Shown piece after piece: positions 1 to 6,488 of a DNA stretch of 64,000 nt. A program made the translations under genes and the position numbers. The first letter of the stretch is position 1, and each line of letters begins with the position of its first letter. The notes beneath the pieces were generated by a model. It did not search any database. It was given only the letters and a program-made list of their open reading frames with translations, and was not told where the DNA came from. Source of the DNA: SAR116 cluster alpha proteobacterium HIMB100 (GTDB lineage Bacteria; Pseudomonadota; Alphaproteobacteria; Puniceispirillales; Puniceispirillaceae). The DNA lies in contig AFXB01000010.1 in NCBI GenBank assembly GCA_000238815.2, forward strand, positions 1 to 64,000, in the 5' to 3' direction.

Positions 1-85
1 GATTTTTGTCCTTTGTCGCACAAACTGCCTGTGATCGGGGATAAACATCACCCAGATGCTCACCTAAACACAGGCCGGGTTGATA

Positions 86-170
86 TGGTGGTGGGGGTAG
101 GATTCGAACCTACGTACGCTACGCGGGCAGATTTACAGTCTGCTGCCTTTAACCACTCGGCCACCCCACC
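86..170 (-). tRNA. tRNA-Tyr (anticodon GTA)
   Basis: Read on the minus strand this folds as a class II tRNA with a long variable arm. The acceptor stem is GGTGGGG/CCCCACC, the anticodon loop reads CTGTAAA, the T arm is GTAGG-TTCGAAT-CCTAC, and CCA is encoded at the 3' end. The 85-nt length and variable arm fit tRNA-Tyr. It lies divergently from the methyltransferase gene downstream. Confidence 0.96.
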
Positions 171-298
171 GAAACTCAATTCATCCAAATTTTCATCAGC
201 CATCAGGCTTGCGAAAAAAAGGCGGTTCTGCGAATTAAGAAAGGTCAGCCAAATTGTCAACAGTGAAACACCAAATGCGGTCAAAAAAACCAAAAAAA

Positions 299-1141
299 AT
301 GAAAAATCAGCCTTATTCGTCCTCGAATAGAGCACACACACCCACACAGTCAGATAAACAGCACAAAGCTGAGCTACCTGAGACTGCCATGAAAGCACGT
401 TCAGCTCTGTTGCTTTATGGATATCATCCGGTGGTTGCCGCCCTGGCAAATCCCAACCGGAACTGCATCCGTTTATTTGCCACAGAAGAAGCCGCAGATA
501 GGCTGTCAGCGATTTCTGAGCAGACAATGCCACCTGTTACCTTACTTGCCCGGCCGCAACTGGACCAGATGTTAAAATCCAAGCAGTCAGACAATGTGGT
601 AAGCCCGCATCAGGGGCTTGTCCTGCATACCACACCTTTGGATCAGCCAGATTTGAGCGATCTTCTCCACCAGCTGGATCAAGGGCCAGTTGCCAAGCGC
701 TTTTTGATTTTGGATCAGGTCACCGACCCCCGCAATATTGGGGCGATCCTGCGTTCTGCTCGCGCATTTGGAACAGACGCATTGATTATGACCAGCCGGC
801 ACGCTCCTGATGAAACCGGTGCGCTTGCCAAGGCAGCAGCAGGGGCATTGGAAGATGTTCCGATTGTCCGGGTAAATAATTTGGCCCGCGCGCTGGCAGC
901 GTTAAAAGACAATTTTGTGACTCTGGCCGGCCTTGAAGCAAATGCGCCCACAAATATCAGCGCGTTGGCAACCACACCGCATCTGGGGCTTGTGATGGGC
1001 GCAGAGGGCAGCGGCCTGCGCCGCCTGACGCGTGAAGCCTGTGATGTGATGGCCGCAATTGACATGGCAGCTACGTCCGAAAGCCTGAATGTGTCTGTTG
1101 CCGCAGCAATTGCCCTTTATGCGACGCGATTTCAGGGGTGA
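299..1141 (+). CDS. rlmB: TrmH/SpoU-family rRNA 2'-O-methyltransferase (RlmB-like)
   Basis: Predicted to methylate a guanosine ribose in 23S rRNA using S-adenosylmethionine. The C-terminal half has all three SPOUT motifs in order: 'DPRNIGAILRSARAFG', 'LVMGAEGSGLRRL' and 'SESLNVSVAAAIALY'; these form the knotted AdoMet site. The N-terminal part matches the RNA-binding substrate domain, starting near 'LLLYGYHPVVAAL'. The start is uncertain: TTG 254, ATG 299 and ATG 389 are in frame and none has a strong ribosome binding site. ATG 389 begins closest to the conserved domain. The gene sits between tRNA-Tyr and tRNA-Thr, and the island begins just downstream. RlmB is the likeliest member, but other TrmH paralogues are possible. 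Confidence 0.88.
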   Translation: MKNQPYSSSNRAHTPTQSDKQHKAELPETAMKARSALLLYGYHPVVAALANPNRNCIRLFATEEAADRLSAISEQTMPPVTLLARPQLDQMLKSKQSDNVVSPHQGLVLHTTPLDQPDLSDLLHQLDQGPVAKRFLILDQVTDPRNIGAILRSARAFGTDALIMTSRHAPDETGALAKAAAGALEDVPIVRVNNLARALAALKDNFVTLAGLEANAPTNISALATTPHLGLVMGAEGSGLRRLTREACDVMAAIDMAATSESLNVSVAAAIALYATRFQG

Positions 1142-1188
1142 AATCTGCTTGACACCGATAAAGTGGTGATCTAAACACTCGGACACGT

Positions 1189-1264
1189 GCTGGTGTGGCT
1201 CAATTGGTAGAGCACCCGATTTGTAATCGGGCGGTTGGGAGTTCGAGTCTCTCCACCAGCACCA
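1189..1264 (+). tRNA. tRNA-Thr (anticodon TGT), island attachment site
   Basis: A 76-nt cloverleaf: acceptor GCTGGTG/CACCAGC, D arm GCTC-AATTGGTA-GAGC, anticodon loop TTTGTAA, T arm GGGAG-TTCGAGT-CTCTC, discriminator A and encoded CCA. Its last 16 nt lie inside the first copy of the 18-bp recombination core, so the gene is the chromosomal attachment site of the adjacent island and its 3' end may be supplied by the element. It is intact and should be functional. Confidence 0.96.
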
Positions 1265-1266
1265 TT
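1249..1266 (+). other. Recombination core 1 (in tRNA-Thr 3' end)
   Basis: CTCTCCACCAGCACCATT, identical to cores at 8135-8152 (same orientation) and at 2820-2837 and 9983-10000 (inverted). It covers the 3' side of the T stem, the acceptor stem and CCA of tRNA-Thr. In families of tRNA-targeting tyrosine recombinases the shared identity block contains the crossover, so this is the likely attB/attL core (inference). Confidence 0.8.
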
Positions 1267-1336
1267 TTTCCCCATCAAATGAAGTGCATCTCATTGTTTT
1301 GTAAGCATACGTTATGTTTGCAGGAGATGACTGATG
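1249..1336 (+). repeat. Terminal inverted repeat of unit 1, left copy (88 bp, perfect)
   Basis: Base-for-base reverse complement of 2750-2837. It runs from the tRNA-Thr 3' end through a T-run, presumptive promoter and ribosome binding site, and stops exactly at the ATG of the integrase gene. The next base differs between the two copies. Confidence 0.95.
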
Positions 1337-1352
1337 TACAGAGTGATGTACA
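1332..1352 (+). promoter_or_regulatory. Tandem 12-bp-spaced TGATGTACA sites over the integrase start
   Basis: TGATGTACA occurs at 1332-1340 and 1344-1352, exactly one 12-bp step apart, overlapping the integrase ATG. The same pair occurs at 8022-8042 and, inverted, at 2930-2950. Position next to cores suggests arm-type integrase or accessory-protein binding sites that could also autoregulate the gene (inference). Confidence 0.6.
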
Positions 1353-2482
1353 ATTCCAATTCCCCTCACGTGTCATGCAGGGCTGGTGTTTATTACTATA
1401 CAAGACGAGTTCCCGTTGATGTGAGGCAGTATTATGCCTCCCCTCGCCTATCTTTTAGCCTGAGAACCAAGTCATATGCTGGTGCTGTTCGTGCAGCTCA
1501 GTCTGTGACACAGCGTCTTGAGGATTACTGGCTTGGTTTGCGGCTACAGAACATGGATATTCCAGCTATCCATCTCGTAAGAGGGGATGGTATGGCACAT
1601 GATGCGCCAGTGATGCTGGATGCTGTTGAGAACTATCTCAAGCTGAAGAGTAATGATGACCGCACCTTTATAAGGACGGCGAGGCGCAATGGTGATTATG
1701 TTGCCAAGCTATTAGGCAACAGACCAGTTACATCCTACTCAACAGCTGAGGCTGCACAGTTTCGTGACTGGTGCTTCGACAAAGGCATGGGGCTAAACAC
1801 AGTGAAACGTGTTTTTGCCTCCGTCAGGTCTGTTATAAATCTTAATATCCGTGAATATGGATTACAGGGCGGCAATGCATTCTCCGGCACATACATGCCA
1901 GACTTGAATAATCTATCCCCAAAACGAAAACCCCTCCCATTGGAAATACTGAAACTTGTTCAAAATCAGTGCCGAGAAACTGATGATGAGGTACGTTGGT
2001 TAGCTTTACTTCTAAGTGAGACAGGGATGAGACTTAGTGAAGCTGCTGGGCTTGCAAGAGAAGATATTCACCTCGATAAACAGCTGCCTTATTTGGAGAT
2101 AAAGCCGCACGAATGGAGGCGACTAAAGACAAATTCTAGCCAACGTCGCCTTCCACTAGTAGGTCATTCATTATGGGCCGTCAGGCAAGCTTATATCGCC
2201 AGCAATGGCCCATTTATGTTCCCTAAATATTGTAATGAGAATGGCTGCAAATCTAATTCTGCAAGTGCTGCATTAAACAAGTGGCTGAAGGGTTTGGCAG
2301 GACCAAATTACGTAATTCACTCTTTCCGCCACGCGTTAAGAGACAGACTACGGGCAGTTAACTGCCCTACAGACATGATTGACCAGATAGGTGGATGGAG
2401 ACGAAAGTCAGTGGGAGAGACATATGGAGAGGGTTATAATCTTGAGCAGGTCTATGAATGGCTCAATAAAATCTCACTTTAA
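1334..2482 (+). CDS. Tyrosine recombinase/integrase of unit 1
   Basis: A 382-residue site-specific recombinase expected to integrate or rearrange DNA at the tRNA-Thr core. The catalytic set is complete: Arg233 in 'TGMRLSEAAGL', Lys265 in 'RLKTN', His329/Arg332 in 'HSFRHALRDRLR', Trp355 in 'QIGGW' and nucleophile Tyr364 in 'ETYGEGY'. The N-terminal 100 residues hold an arm-binding-like segment ('GVYYYTRRVP') and a SAM-like core-binding region. The ATG at 1334 follows AGGAG by 7 nt. Its upstream region, including the ATG, is duplicated in inverted orientation ahead of the facing gene at 2752. The 3' end overlaps that gene by 9 nt. It is clearly related to the integrase at 8256-9383. Being AT-richer than the flanking genes, it was probably acquired. 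Confidence 0.95.
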   Translation: MYRVMYNSNSPHVSCRAGVYYYTRRVPVDVRQYYASPRLSFSLRTKSYAGAVRAAQSVTQRLEDYWLGLRLQNMDIPAIHLVRGDGMAHDAPVMLDAVENYLKLKSNDDRTFIRTARRNGDYVAKLLGNRPVTSYSTAEAAQFRDWCFDKGMGLNTVKRVFASVRSVINLNIREYGLQGGNAFSGTYMPDLNNLSPKRKPLPLEILKLVQNQCRETDDEVRWLALLLSETGMRLSEAAGLAREDIHLDKQLPYLEIKPHEWRRLKTNSSQRRLPLVGHSLWAVRQAYIASNGPFMFPKYCNENGCKSNSASAALNKWLKGLAGPNYVIHSFRHALRDRLRAVNCPTDMIDQIGGWRRKSVGETYGEGYNLEQVYEWLNKISL

Positions 2483-2752
2483 TCGCCGTTCCTTCTCACG
2501 CTCTACGCGCAACTGATGGTCAACTTCATCTTCTACAGCTTTTTGCAATCGCTCTTTTTTAGACCTACCAAACATACCTAATATAAACGCATGTAACATC
2601 GCCACTGGAAACAATAAGAAAAGGTAGAATATCACTAGTATTGGGTTATACCGCTCAAATAGCTGACCAATGCCTCTTAATGCCCAATATCCCAGCAGCA
2701 GGATTACAATGAGGATAATACCGGTTAGGAGTGTTGAATCCCCACTCTCCAT
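2474..2752 (-). CDS. Small membrane protein, cargo of unit 1
   Basis: A 92-residue protein I do not recognise. It has two predicted membrane segments (about residues 9-28 and 36-60: 'GIILIVILLLGYWAL' and 'PILVIFYLFLLFPVAML') followed by a highly charged cytoplasmic-looking tail rich in Lys, Arg and Glu. It starts at the ATG that ends the right copy of the 88-bp inverted repeat, so its promoter, ribosome binding site (AGGAG) and start codon are identical to those of the convergent integrase. The two genes overlap tail to tail by 9 nt. It could be an immunity, exclusion or anchoring factor of the element, but nothing in the sequence decides this. Confidence 0.7.
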   Translation of the reverse strand: MESGDSTLLTGIILIVILLLGYWALRGIGQLFERYNPILVIFYLFLLFPVAMLHAFILGMFGRSKKERLQKAVEDEVDHQLRVEREKERRLK

Positions 2753-2837
2753 CAGTCATCTCCTGCAAACATAACGTATGCTTACAAAACAATGAGATGC
2801 ACTTCATTTGATGGGGAAAAATGGTGCTGGTGGAGAG
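2750..2837 (-). repeat. Terminal inverted repeat of unit 1, right copy (88 bp)
   Basis: Perfect inverted copy of 1249-1336. It ends at the ATG (2752-2750) of the 92-residue membrane protein and includes core 2. Confidence 0.95.
2820..2837 (-). other. Recombination core 2 (inverted)
   Basis: Inverted copy of the 18-bp core. It is shared between the right end of unit 1 and the left end of unit 2. On its right side it continues into GTTAAATGCTCTACC instead of tRNA sequence, so identity with the tRNA gene stops at the T-stem. Confidence 0.8.
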
Positions 2838-3166
2838 GTTAAATGCTCTACCCAAGCACCAAGCTGCATCTCTGTGTAAGCTTTATCAATAGGTTACGTT
2901 TGTAGCTACGACTGTCAATAGGCAAGAAATGTACATCAGTTTGTACATCAGTGAATTCCTTAACGGCCCTAGTATGTAATAACTGCCCCACCCCCCTCTG
3001 TCTTTCATTTAACTGCACAGTTACTTATGCATCGCTCAAACCACAGGGTAGGCAGTTCTCTGCACAGATACTTATGTCCAAGGCATAAAATAACCCCCCA
3101 TGCATGGGCCATAGGGGGTGTGCCTGTACTTATTGTCAGGGTCTTACACAGATAGGAGATTTAGAA
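2820..3166 (+). repeat. Terminal inverted repeat of unit 2, left copy (347 bp)
   Basis: Reverse complement of 7806-8152 with matching ends and no net indel. It is non-coding. It contains core 2, an inverted pair of TGATGTACA sites (2930-2950), two direct repeats of CTGCACAG(T/A)TACTTATG (3013-3029 and 3060-3076) that look iteron-like, and a palindromic block ACCCCCC-ATGCATGGGCCAT-AGGGGGT (3093-3119). The repeat stops 1 nt before the stop codon of the gene at 3168. Confidence 0.95.
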
Positions 3167-3167
3167 C

Positions 3168-3746
3168 TTAATTGTGACCATCCTCTTCATAGTTTCTAGA
3201 GCCTGATGGTTTTCTATTCTCATATGCTGCTGTTACTTCCCACTGATGGTGATAATAGAATTCATTGAAGCTTGTGTTTTCTTCAGCTTGACCATGAAAT
3301 TCAAAAAATCCTGCTTTTTGACGATATTTACACAAAGCAGAAATACATGACTTTTCTACATACGAATATACATTTGGCAACTCTCCAGTTTTCCAGTGAA
3401 CTAATACAACAGAAGGGCGGTTATTATACTTTCCTTTTTCTACGCCGTGCCAAAAACACTCATGATATTCATACCGAGTATATTTTTTAGCTTCTCCCCA
3501 TCCGTTATTTCCGCCTTTTTCTCTATGCCATTTTCTGCGAATTATCTGTTTAATCGTAGCACCAGATGAATCAATTTCCACAATTTTTGCCGGCCAGTAG
3601 GAATAACTACTTTCACCCCTTGTGCTTGTTTTGTAACATTCTCTCGCTAGTACCTTGTCATCATCGCTGCTTATACGTTCGTCCGCAAAAGAAGTCGAAA
3701 CAACTGTAAAAATCAGCAAGCAAAAACAGAAGAATTTTATTATCAT
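3168..3746 (-). CDS. Secreted hypothetical protein of unit 2
   Basis: A 192-residue protein of unknown family. Residues 1-21 form a typical signal peptide (positively charged start, 'FFCFCLLIFTVV', cleavage after 'TSFA'). The mature part is rich in Tyr, Trp, Lys and Glu, has several cysteines that could form disulfides, and shows no motif I can name. The ATG follows AGGAGG (in the reverse reading of 3750-3757). Its stop codon lies 1 nt inside the boundary of the 347-bp terminal repeat, mirroring the PLD gene at the opposite end of the unit. Likely exported to the periplasm or beyond. It is separated from the upstream macro-domain gene by a terminator-like hairpin, so it probably has its own promoter. 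Confidence 0.7.
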   Translation of the reverse strand: MIIKFFCFCLLIFTVVSTSFADERISSDDDKVLARECYKTSTRGESSYSYWPAKIVEIDSSGATIKQIIRRKWHREKGGNNGWGEAKKYTRYEYHECFWHGVEKGKYNNRPSVVLVHWKTGELPNVYSYVEKSCISALCKYRQKAGFFEFHGQAEENTSFNEFYYHHQWEVTAAYENRKPSGSRNYEEDGHN

Positions 3747-3914
3747 GAAAACTACCTCCTATGTTTTTTCTGGTGCTTTATTTGGTGCTTGATGGGCTTG
3801 ATATTGGCTAGGTCATCTATTGTATTCAGAAATGTTTTTCATATTATCTCAGTAATGAGCATGTTCTTTTGCAGTACATTTGTAATTACGCTACTCTTCG
3901 CTGAACTTTATTAA

Positions 3915-3934
3915 AATGAGAGTGCTCTCTCATT
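3915..3934 (-). terminator. Hairpin terminator after the macro-domain gene
   Basis: AATGAGAG / CTCTCATT, 8-bp perfect stem with a 4-nt loop, followed on the minus strand by TTAATAAAG. It lies just past the stop codon of the gene ending at 3940 and would end the unit 2 leftward operon. Confidence 0.55.
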
Positions 3935-3939
3935 CTGCT

Positions 3940-4449
3940 CTAAATTTCATGAATGTCTGTTAACGCATCTTCCACTCCATCGCATTGCTGGAAGATGGCC
4001 TTTCTAATTTCCAACCCACCTGCGCCTGTGCCTAAACCAGTCATCCCCAAGCAAACGGCTCCCGCTCGGTGTGCGGCAATAACGCTTCGGTATGCTGCAG
4101 CATAAGATACAGATTCATGGCCTGACAATCCATCTGCTGCAATGCTAACCGTTGGCGCAACAATGAGCCATTTGACACGCTCATCTGCAGTCTGGATAGC
4201 TCTAGCTTCACCCACAGGTATGGGTTTTGCTTCGATGCTTTTTCGCACTCTATACTCAAGTGTGTTCCCGAAGTGTCGGCGTAACGCAGCATCATAGCCT
4301 CCATTCATAATTCCCGCTGTATTTGCTGGGCTTACAACCGCATCAATATCGAAAGCTAATGGTGTACCGTCATGCCATTCAAAAGTTGGATCGTAATCTT
4401 TTAAAGCTTCAATAACTTGCCTATTGTGGTCAGCTATGATCACTCTCAT
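3940..4449 (-). CDS. Macro-domain (ADP-ribose-binding type) protein
   Basis: A 169-residue protein resembling the macro domain, a fold that binds or hydrolyses ADP-ribose and related nucleotides. The supporting segments are 'DAVVSPANTAGIMNGGYDAAL' near residues 39-59 (equivalent to the family's DxIVNAAN...GGG loop) and 'GMTGLGTGAGG' near residue 140 (the phosphate-binding loop). A serine-proline variant replaces the usual NAAN, so activity is uncertain. The ATG at 4449 is preferred over 4482 because AGGAAG precedes it and because 4482 would overlap the upstream gene. It is the last gene of a four-gene leftward operon with a polymerase-like protein. Macro domains occur in NAD/ADP-ribosylation conflict systems, which may be relevant on a mobile element. 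Confidence 0.72.
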   Translation of the reverse strand: MRVIIADHNRQVIEALKDYDPTFEWHDGTPLAFDIDAVVSPANTAGIMNGGYDAALRRHFGNTLEYRVRKSIEAKPIPVGEARAIQTADERVKWLIVAPTVSIAADGLSGHESVSYAAAYRSVIAAHRAGAVCLGMTGLGTGAGGLEIRKAIFQQCDGVEDALTDIHEI

Positions 4450-4462
4450 TGCAACAAACTTC

Positions 4463-5809
4463 CTAGTTGAACATCCACTCATTTTGGCGAAACCATTCTA
4501 AATAATCAACCTGTCCCAAGCCGTCTGGAAATTTTGGCATGCCAGGATGCACTTTACCAATTTGGGCTGTCGTTCTTATTTCACCGCCTGTGATATTAAA
4601 ATAGCTCTCACGCATCGTTTCTTCTAACTCACCTAACGTGTCTCCATATGCATGATGCATAATGAAACTGTCATGGATAGGAAGCACTGGTGCGGATTCT
4701 AAGTTCGCGAAATGTAGCATTACGCCGTCTGCAATTTGACTATCAAGAAACTGCAGCTCTGTCCCTACACCTGAATAGAAAAGGCTCTCTATGGGCTTGT
4801 GAGCGGCAGCAATCGCATCTCTAAGCTCAGCCCAGTTGAATGGACAGCCACTCAAATCCAGTCCCCTTGGAGCGCGTGAGAGGAGATGTGTGGCGTTGAG
4901 CATTGCGTTAAATGCACGCTTAACAATTTCTCTATGTTCTTCTCCAAAGACACATGAATATGCATCTTCTTCCCCTAGATGTTTTCCTACTTTCATGTAA
5001 GCCAGATGAGGGTTCATTTGAGAATAATCGTACTCACAAGTTAGCTTCCAATCTAATGTGATGAAGGGACGGTATTCCTTAGGAACGTTCTGCCACCACC
5101 CACCATAAAAACGCCCGCCACGATCAAACCGACCATCCGTGAAAATGCGCCTTAGATATTTCTGCGTAAAGTTTATTGGCGTTTTGTCATCAGAACATTT
5201 CAATCGTTCATTAAGCTGACTGTATTCAGACTTAGGAATTTCCAAAGCAATTCTGCAACGGCTTAAACACCAATTAATTTTGCTGAGATTAGCTCTCATG
5301 TGATTTGTGTCATCTGTATCAGTATATTGAAGGTTGACCCGCTTCTGGTTGTCCTTTCGCCCTAATATTATGGTTTCCATTTGGGGAAGATGTTTATCCA
5401 GTTTTCCAGAGCACAATGCATTCAAATCACACATCTCAAGCAGTTTTTCCGACGCACTAAAGCGGGTGCGCTCTCCTTTCTGTCTGTCTCTGTCAAGATA
5501 GCCCCGCTTAACTTCCCTTATCAGTCCAGCAGCTTTTAAGCTGCGATAAGCACTGGAGAGTTGAGTGTAGGAAATACCTGGAGGGGAATACCTGTTATTT
5601 GCGCTGTAACTGGATTTATCCAGAGCTAATATACAGGGTATTTCTGGTGATAGATGGGCGTGAGATATTGCATCAGAAATGATGAACTCAATTGCATTCG
5701 TGAATTTATCCAGCGCATCCGCACTCCGCTTCCTTTGTCTGAATTCGGCCTTGAGGCATTTAGCCACACAAACACTGACCAGATTGCTGATATTATTAAT
5801 GTCCTTCAT
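4463..5809 (-). CDS. Putative replication protein with polymerase palm-like motifs
   Basis: A 448-residue protein. Residues about 70-115 look like a winged helix ('ISYTQLSSAYRSLKAAGLIREVKRG'). The C-terminal half contains 'GGRFYGGWWQ' (231-240), 'CEYDYSQMNPHLAY' (259-271), 'REIVKRAFNAMLNA' (293-306) and 'PIHDSFIM' (377-384). The order and character of the last three resemble motifs A (DYSQ), B (K-rich helix) and C (HDS) of family A DNA polymerases and T7-like single-subunit RNA polymerases; this is my reading, not a database result. It could be the replication initiator or polymerase of the unit. The start overlaps the upstream stop as ATGA, indicating translational coupling. The alternative start at 5830 would overlap further and is less likely. 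Confidence 0.65.
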   Translation of the reverse strand: MKDINNISNLVSVCVAKCLKAEFRQRKRSADALDKFTNAIEFIISDAISHAHLSPEIPCILALDKSSYSANNRYSPPGISYTQLSSAYRSLKAAGLIREVKRGYLDRDRQKGERTRFSASEKLLEMCDLNALCSGKLDKHLPQMETIILGRKDNQKRVNLQYTDTDDTNHMRANLSKINWCLSRCRIALEIPKSEYSQLNERLKCSDDKTPINFTQKYLRRIFTDGRFDRGGRFYGGWWQNVPKEYRPFITLDWKLTCEYDYSQMNPHLAYMKVGKHLGEEDAYSCVFGEEHREIVKRAFNAMLNATHLLSRAPRGLDLSGCPFNWAELRDAIAAAHKPIESLFYSGVGTELQFLDSQIADGVMLHFANLESAPVLPIHDSFIMHHAYGDTLGELEETMRESYFNITGGEIRTTAQIGKVHPGMPKFPDGLGQVDYLEWFRQNEWMFN

Positions 5810-6180
5810 GAGCAGCCTCCCTTCGCCCAACGCGGTCTGGGTGGCTTAGAATCAAGACAGCTCTGTAGGCCTTGGGCCTTTAGCCAAGCAGTCCATTCTT
5901 TCCATGGGTTTTGTCTGAACCGCATAGGTTTCTCAGAACAGCTCACAAGCGGCGTAAAAGGCTCATGAGCCATCACATAGGTCTTTGCTTGCTCATAAGT
6001 TTCAAAGTGGTCACAGCGCACTACAGGAAGCTTAATAGAGTTCTTGTAGGTGGTCAGAACCCAGCAACGTCTGCGCTTCGTTAGCTGATGACCTGTAGCG
6101 TCTATGTCTGCCACAGACCCTCTCTTCAGCCTCATCACATACACTCGGTCATCGACAGGTAGTTCAAGTAGCAGAGACAT
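5806..6180 (-). CDS. Small hypothetical protein upstream of the polymerase-like gene
   Basis: A 124-residue basic protein without a motif I recognise. The C-terminal third has a tryptophan-rich stretch ('NPWKEWTAWLKAQGL') and ends in proline, arginine and lysine. Its ATG overlaps the stop of the 59-residue gene (TAATG) and follows GGAGGTGAATA, a good ribosome binding site. Its stop overlaps the next start (ATGA). The double coupling means the three proteins are made together, suggesting a replication or DNA-binding accessory role (inference). Confidence 0.7.
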   Translation of the reverse strand: MSLLLELPVDDRVYVMRLKRGSVADIDATGHQLTKRRRCWVLTTYKNSIKLPVVRCDHFETYEQAKTYVMAHEPFTPLVSCSEKPMRFRQNPWKEWTAWLKAQGLQSCLDSKPPRPRWAKGGCS

Positions 6181-6359
6181 TATTCACCTCCGTTATTTGA
6201 GTTATCGATAACGCCGGTTTGCTTAGCAGAAGAGACTACTTGTCTTACTGTCTTACAAATGAGTTTCGCTGTTCCACCGTGACTTTCTAGCTGGTCCAAA
6301 TGGCCGTCTTGTTCTAAGTCAGCCAAGCACTGCAGGATGATTTTCTCTAATTTTTGCAT
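6180..6359 (-). CDS. 59-residue small protein, first gene of the unit 2 leftward operon
   Basis: A small open reading frame starting ATG 6359 and ending TAA 6180, beginning 'MQKLEKIILQCLADLEQDGH'. It is predicted helical and mildly acidic, ending in 'NSNNGGE'. The ribosome binding site is weak (GAGAGATGTAAC). Support comes from the TAATG overlap with the next start and from the absence of any other use of this stretch. Function unknown; small helical proteins in this position are often regulators (inference). Confidence 0.5.
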   Translation of the reverse strand: MQKLEKIILQCLADLEQDGHLDQLESHGGTAKLICKTVRQVVSSAKQTGVIDNSNNGGE

Positions 6360-6395
6360 GTTACATCTCTCTCGGTTACGGTTTGAGGAGATATG

Positions 6396-6455
6396 GATGG
6401 GTTATGCACTATCCCTAACCCATCTCTTCCCCTTCACTTCGTTCAGGGGGAAGAG
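6396..6455. promoter_or_regulatory. Two adjacent perfect hairpins in the divergent promoter region of unit 2
   Basis: GATGGGTTA (6396-6404) pairs with TAACCCATC (6416-6424), and CTCTTCCCC (6424-6432) pairs with GGGGAAGAG (6447-6455): two perfect 9-bp stems that share a base. They lie between the leftward operon (start 6359) and the rightward PLD gene (start 6489). They could be overlapping operators, leader structures or part of an origin for the polymerase-like protein. Confidence 0.5.
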
Positions 6456-6488
6456 TGGGTAGGGTCTATGCTCGGCAGGGTTTGTTAG

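Noticed and set aside
60-533. Minus-strand 157-residue frame covering tRNA-Tyr
   Set aside because: It runs through the tRNA gene and antisense to the methyltransferase, with no family resemblance.
1195-1419. Open reading frame starting in tRNA-Thr, and one at 2655-2855 on the other strand with the same peptide
   Set aside because: Both are translations of the 88-bp inverted repeat and the tRNA gene; the shared peptide reflects the repeat, not a protein.
2838-3166. CRISPR array in repeat-rich DNA
   Set aside because: The short repeats are two or three in number, irregularly spaced, and there are no cas genes.
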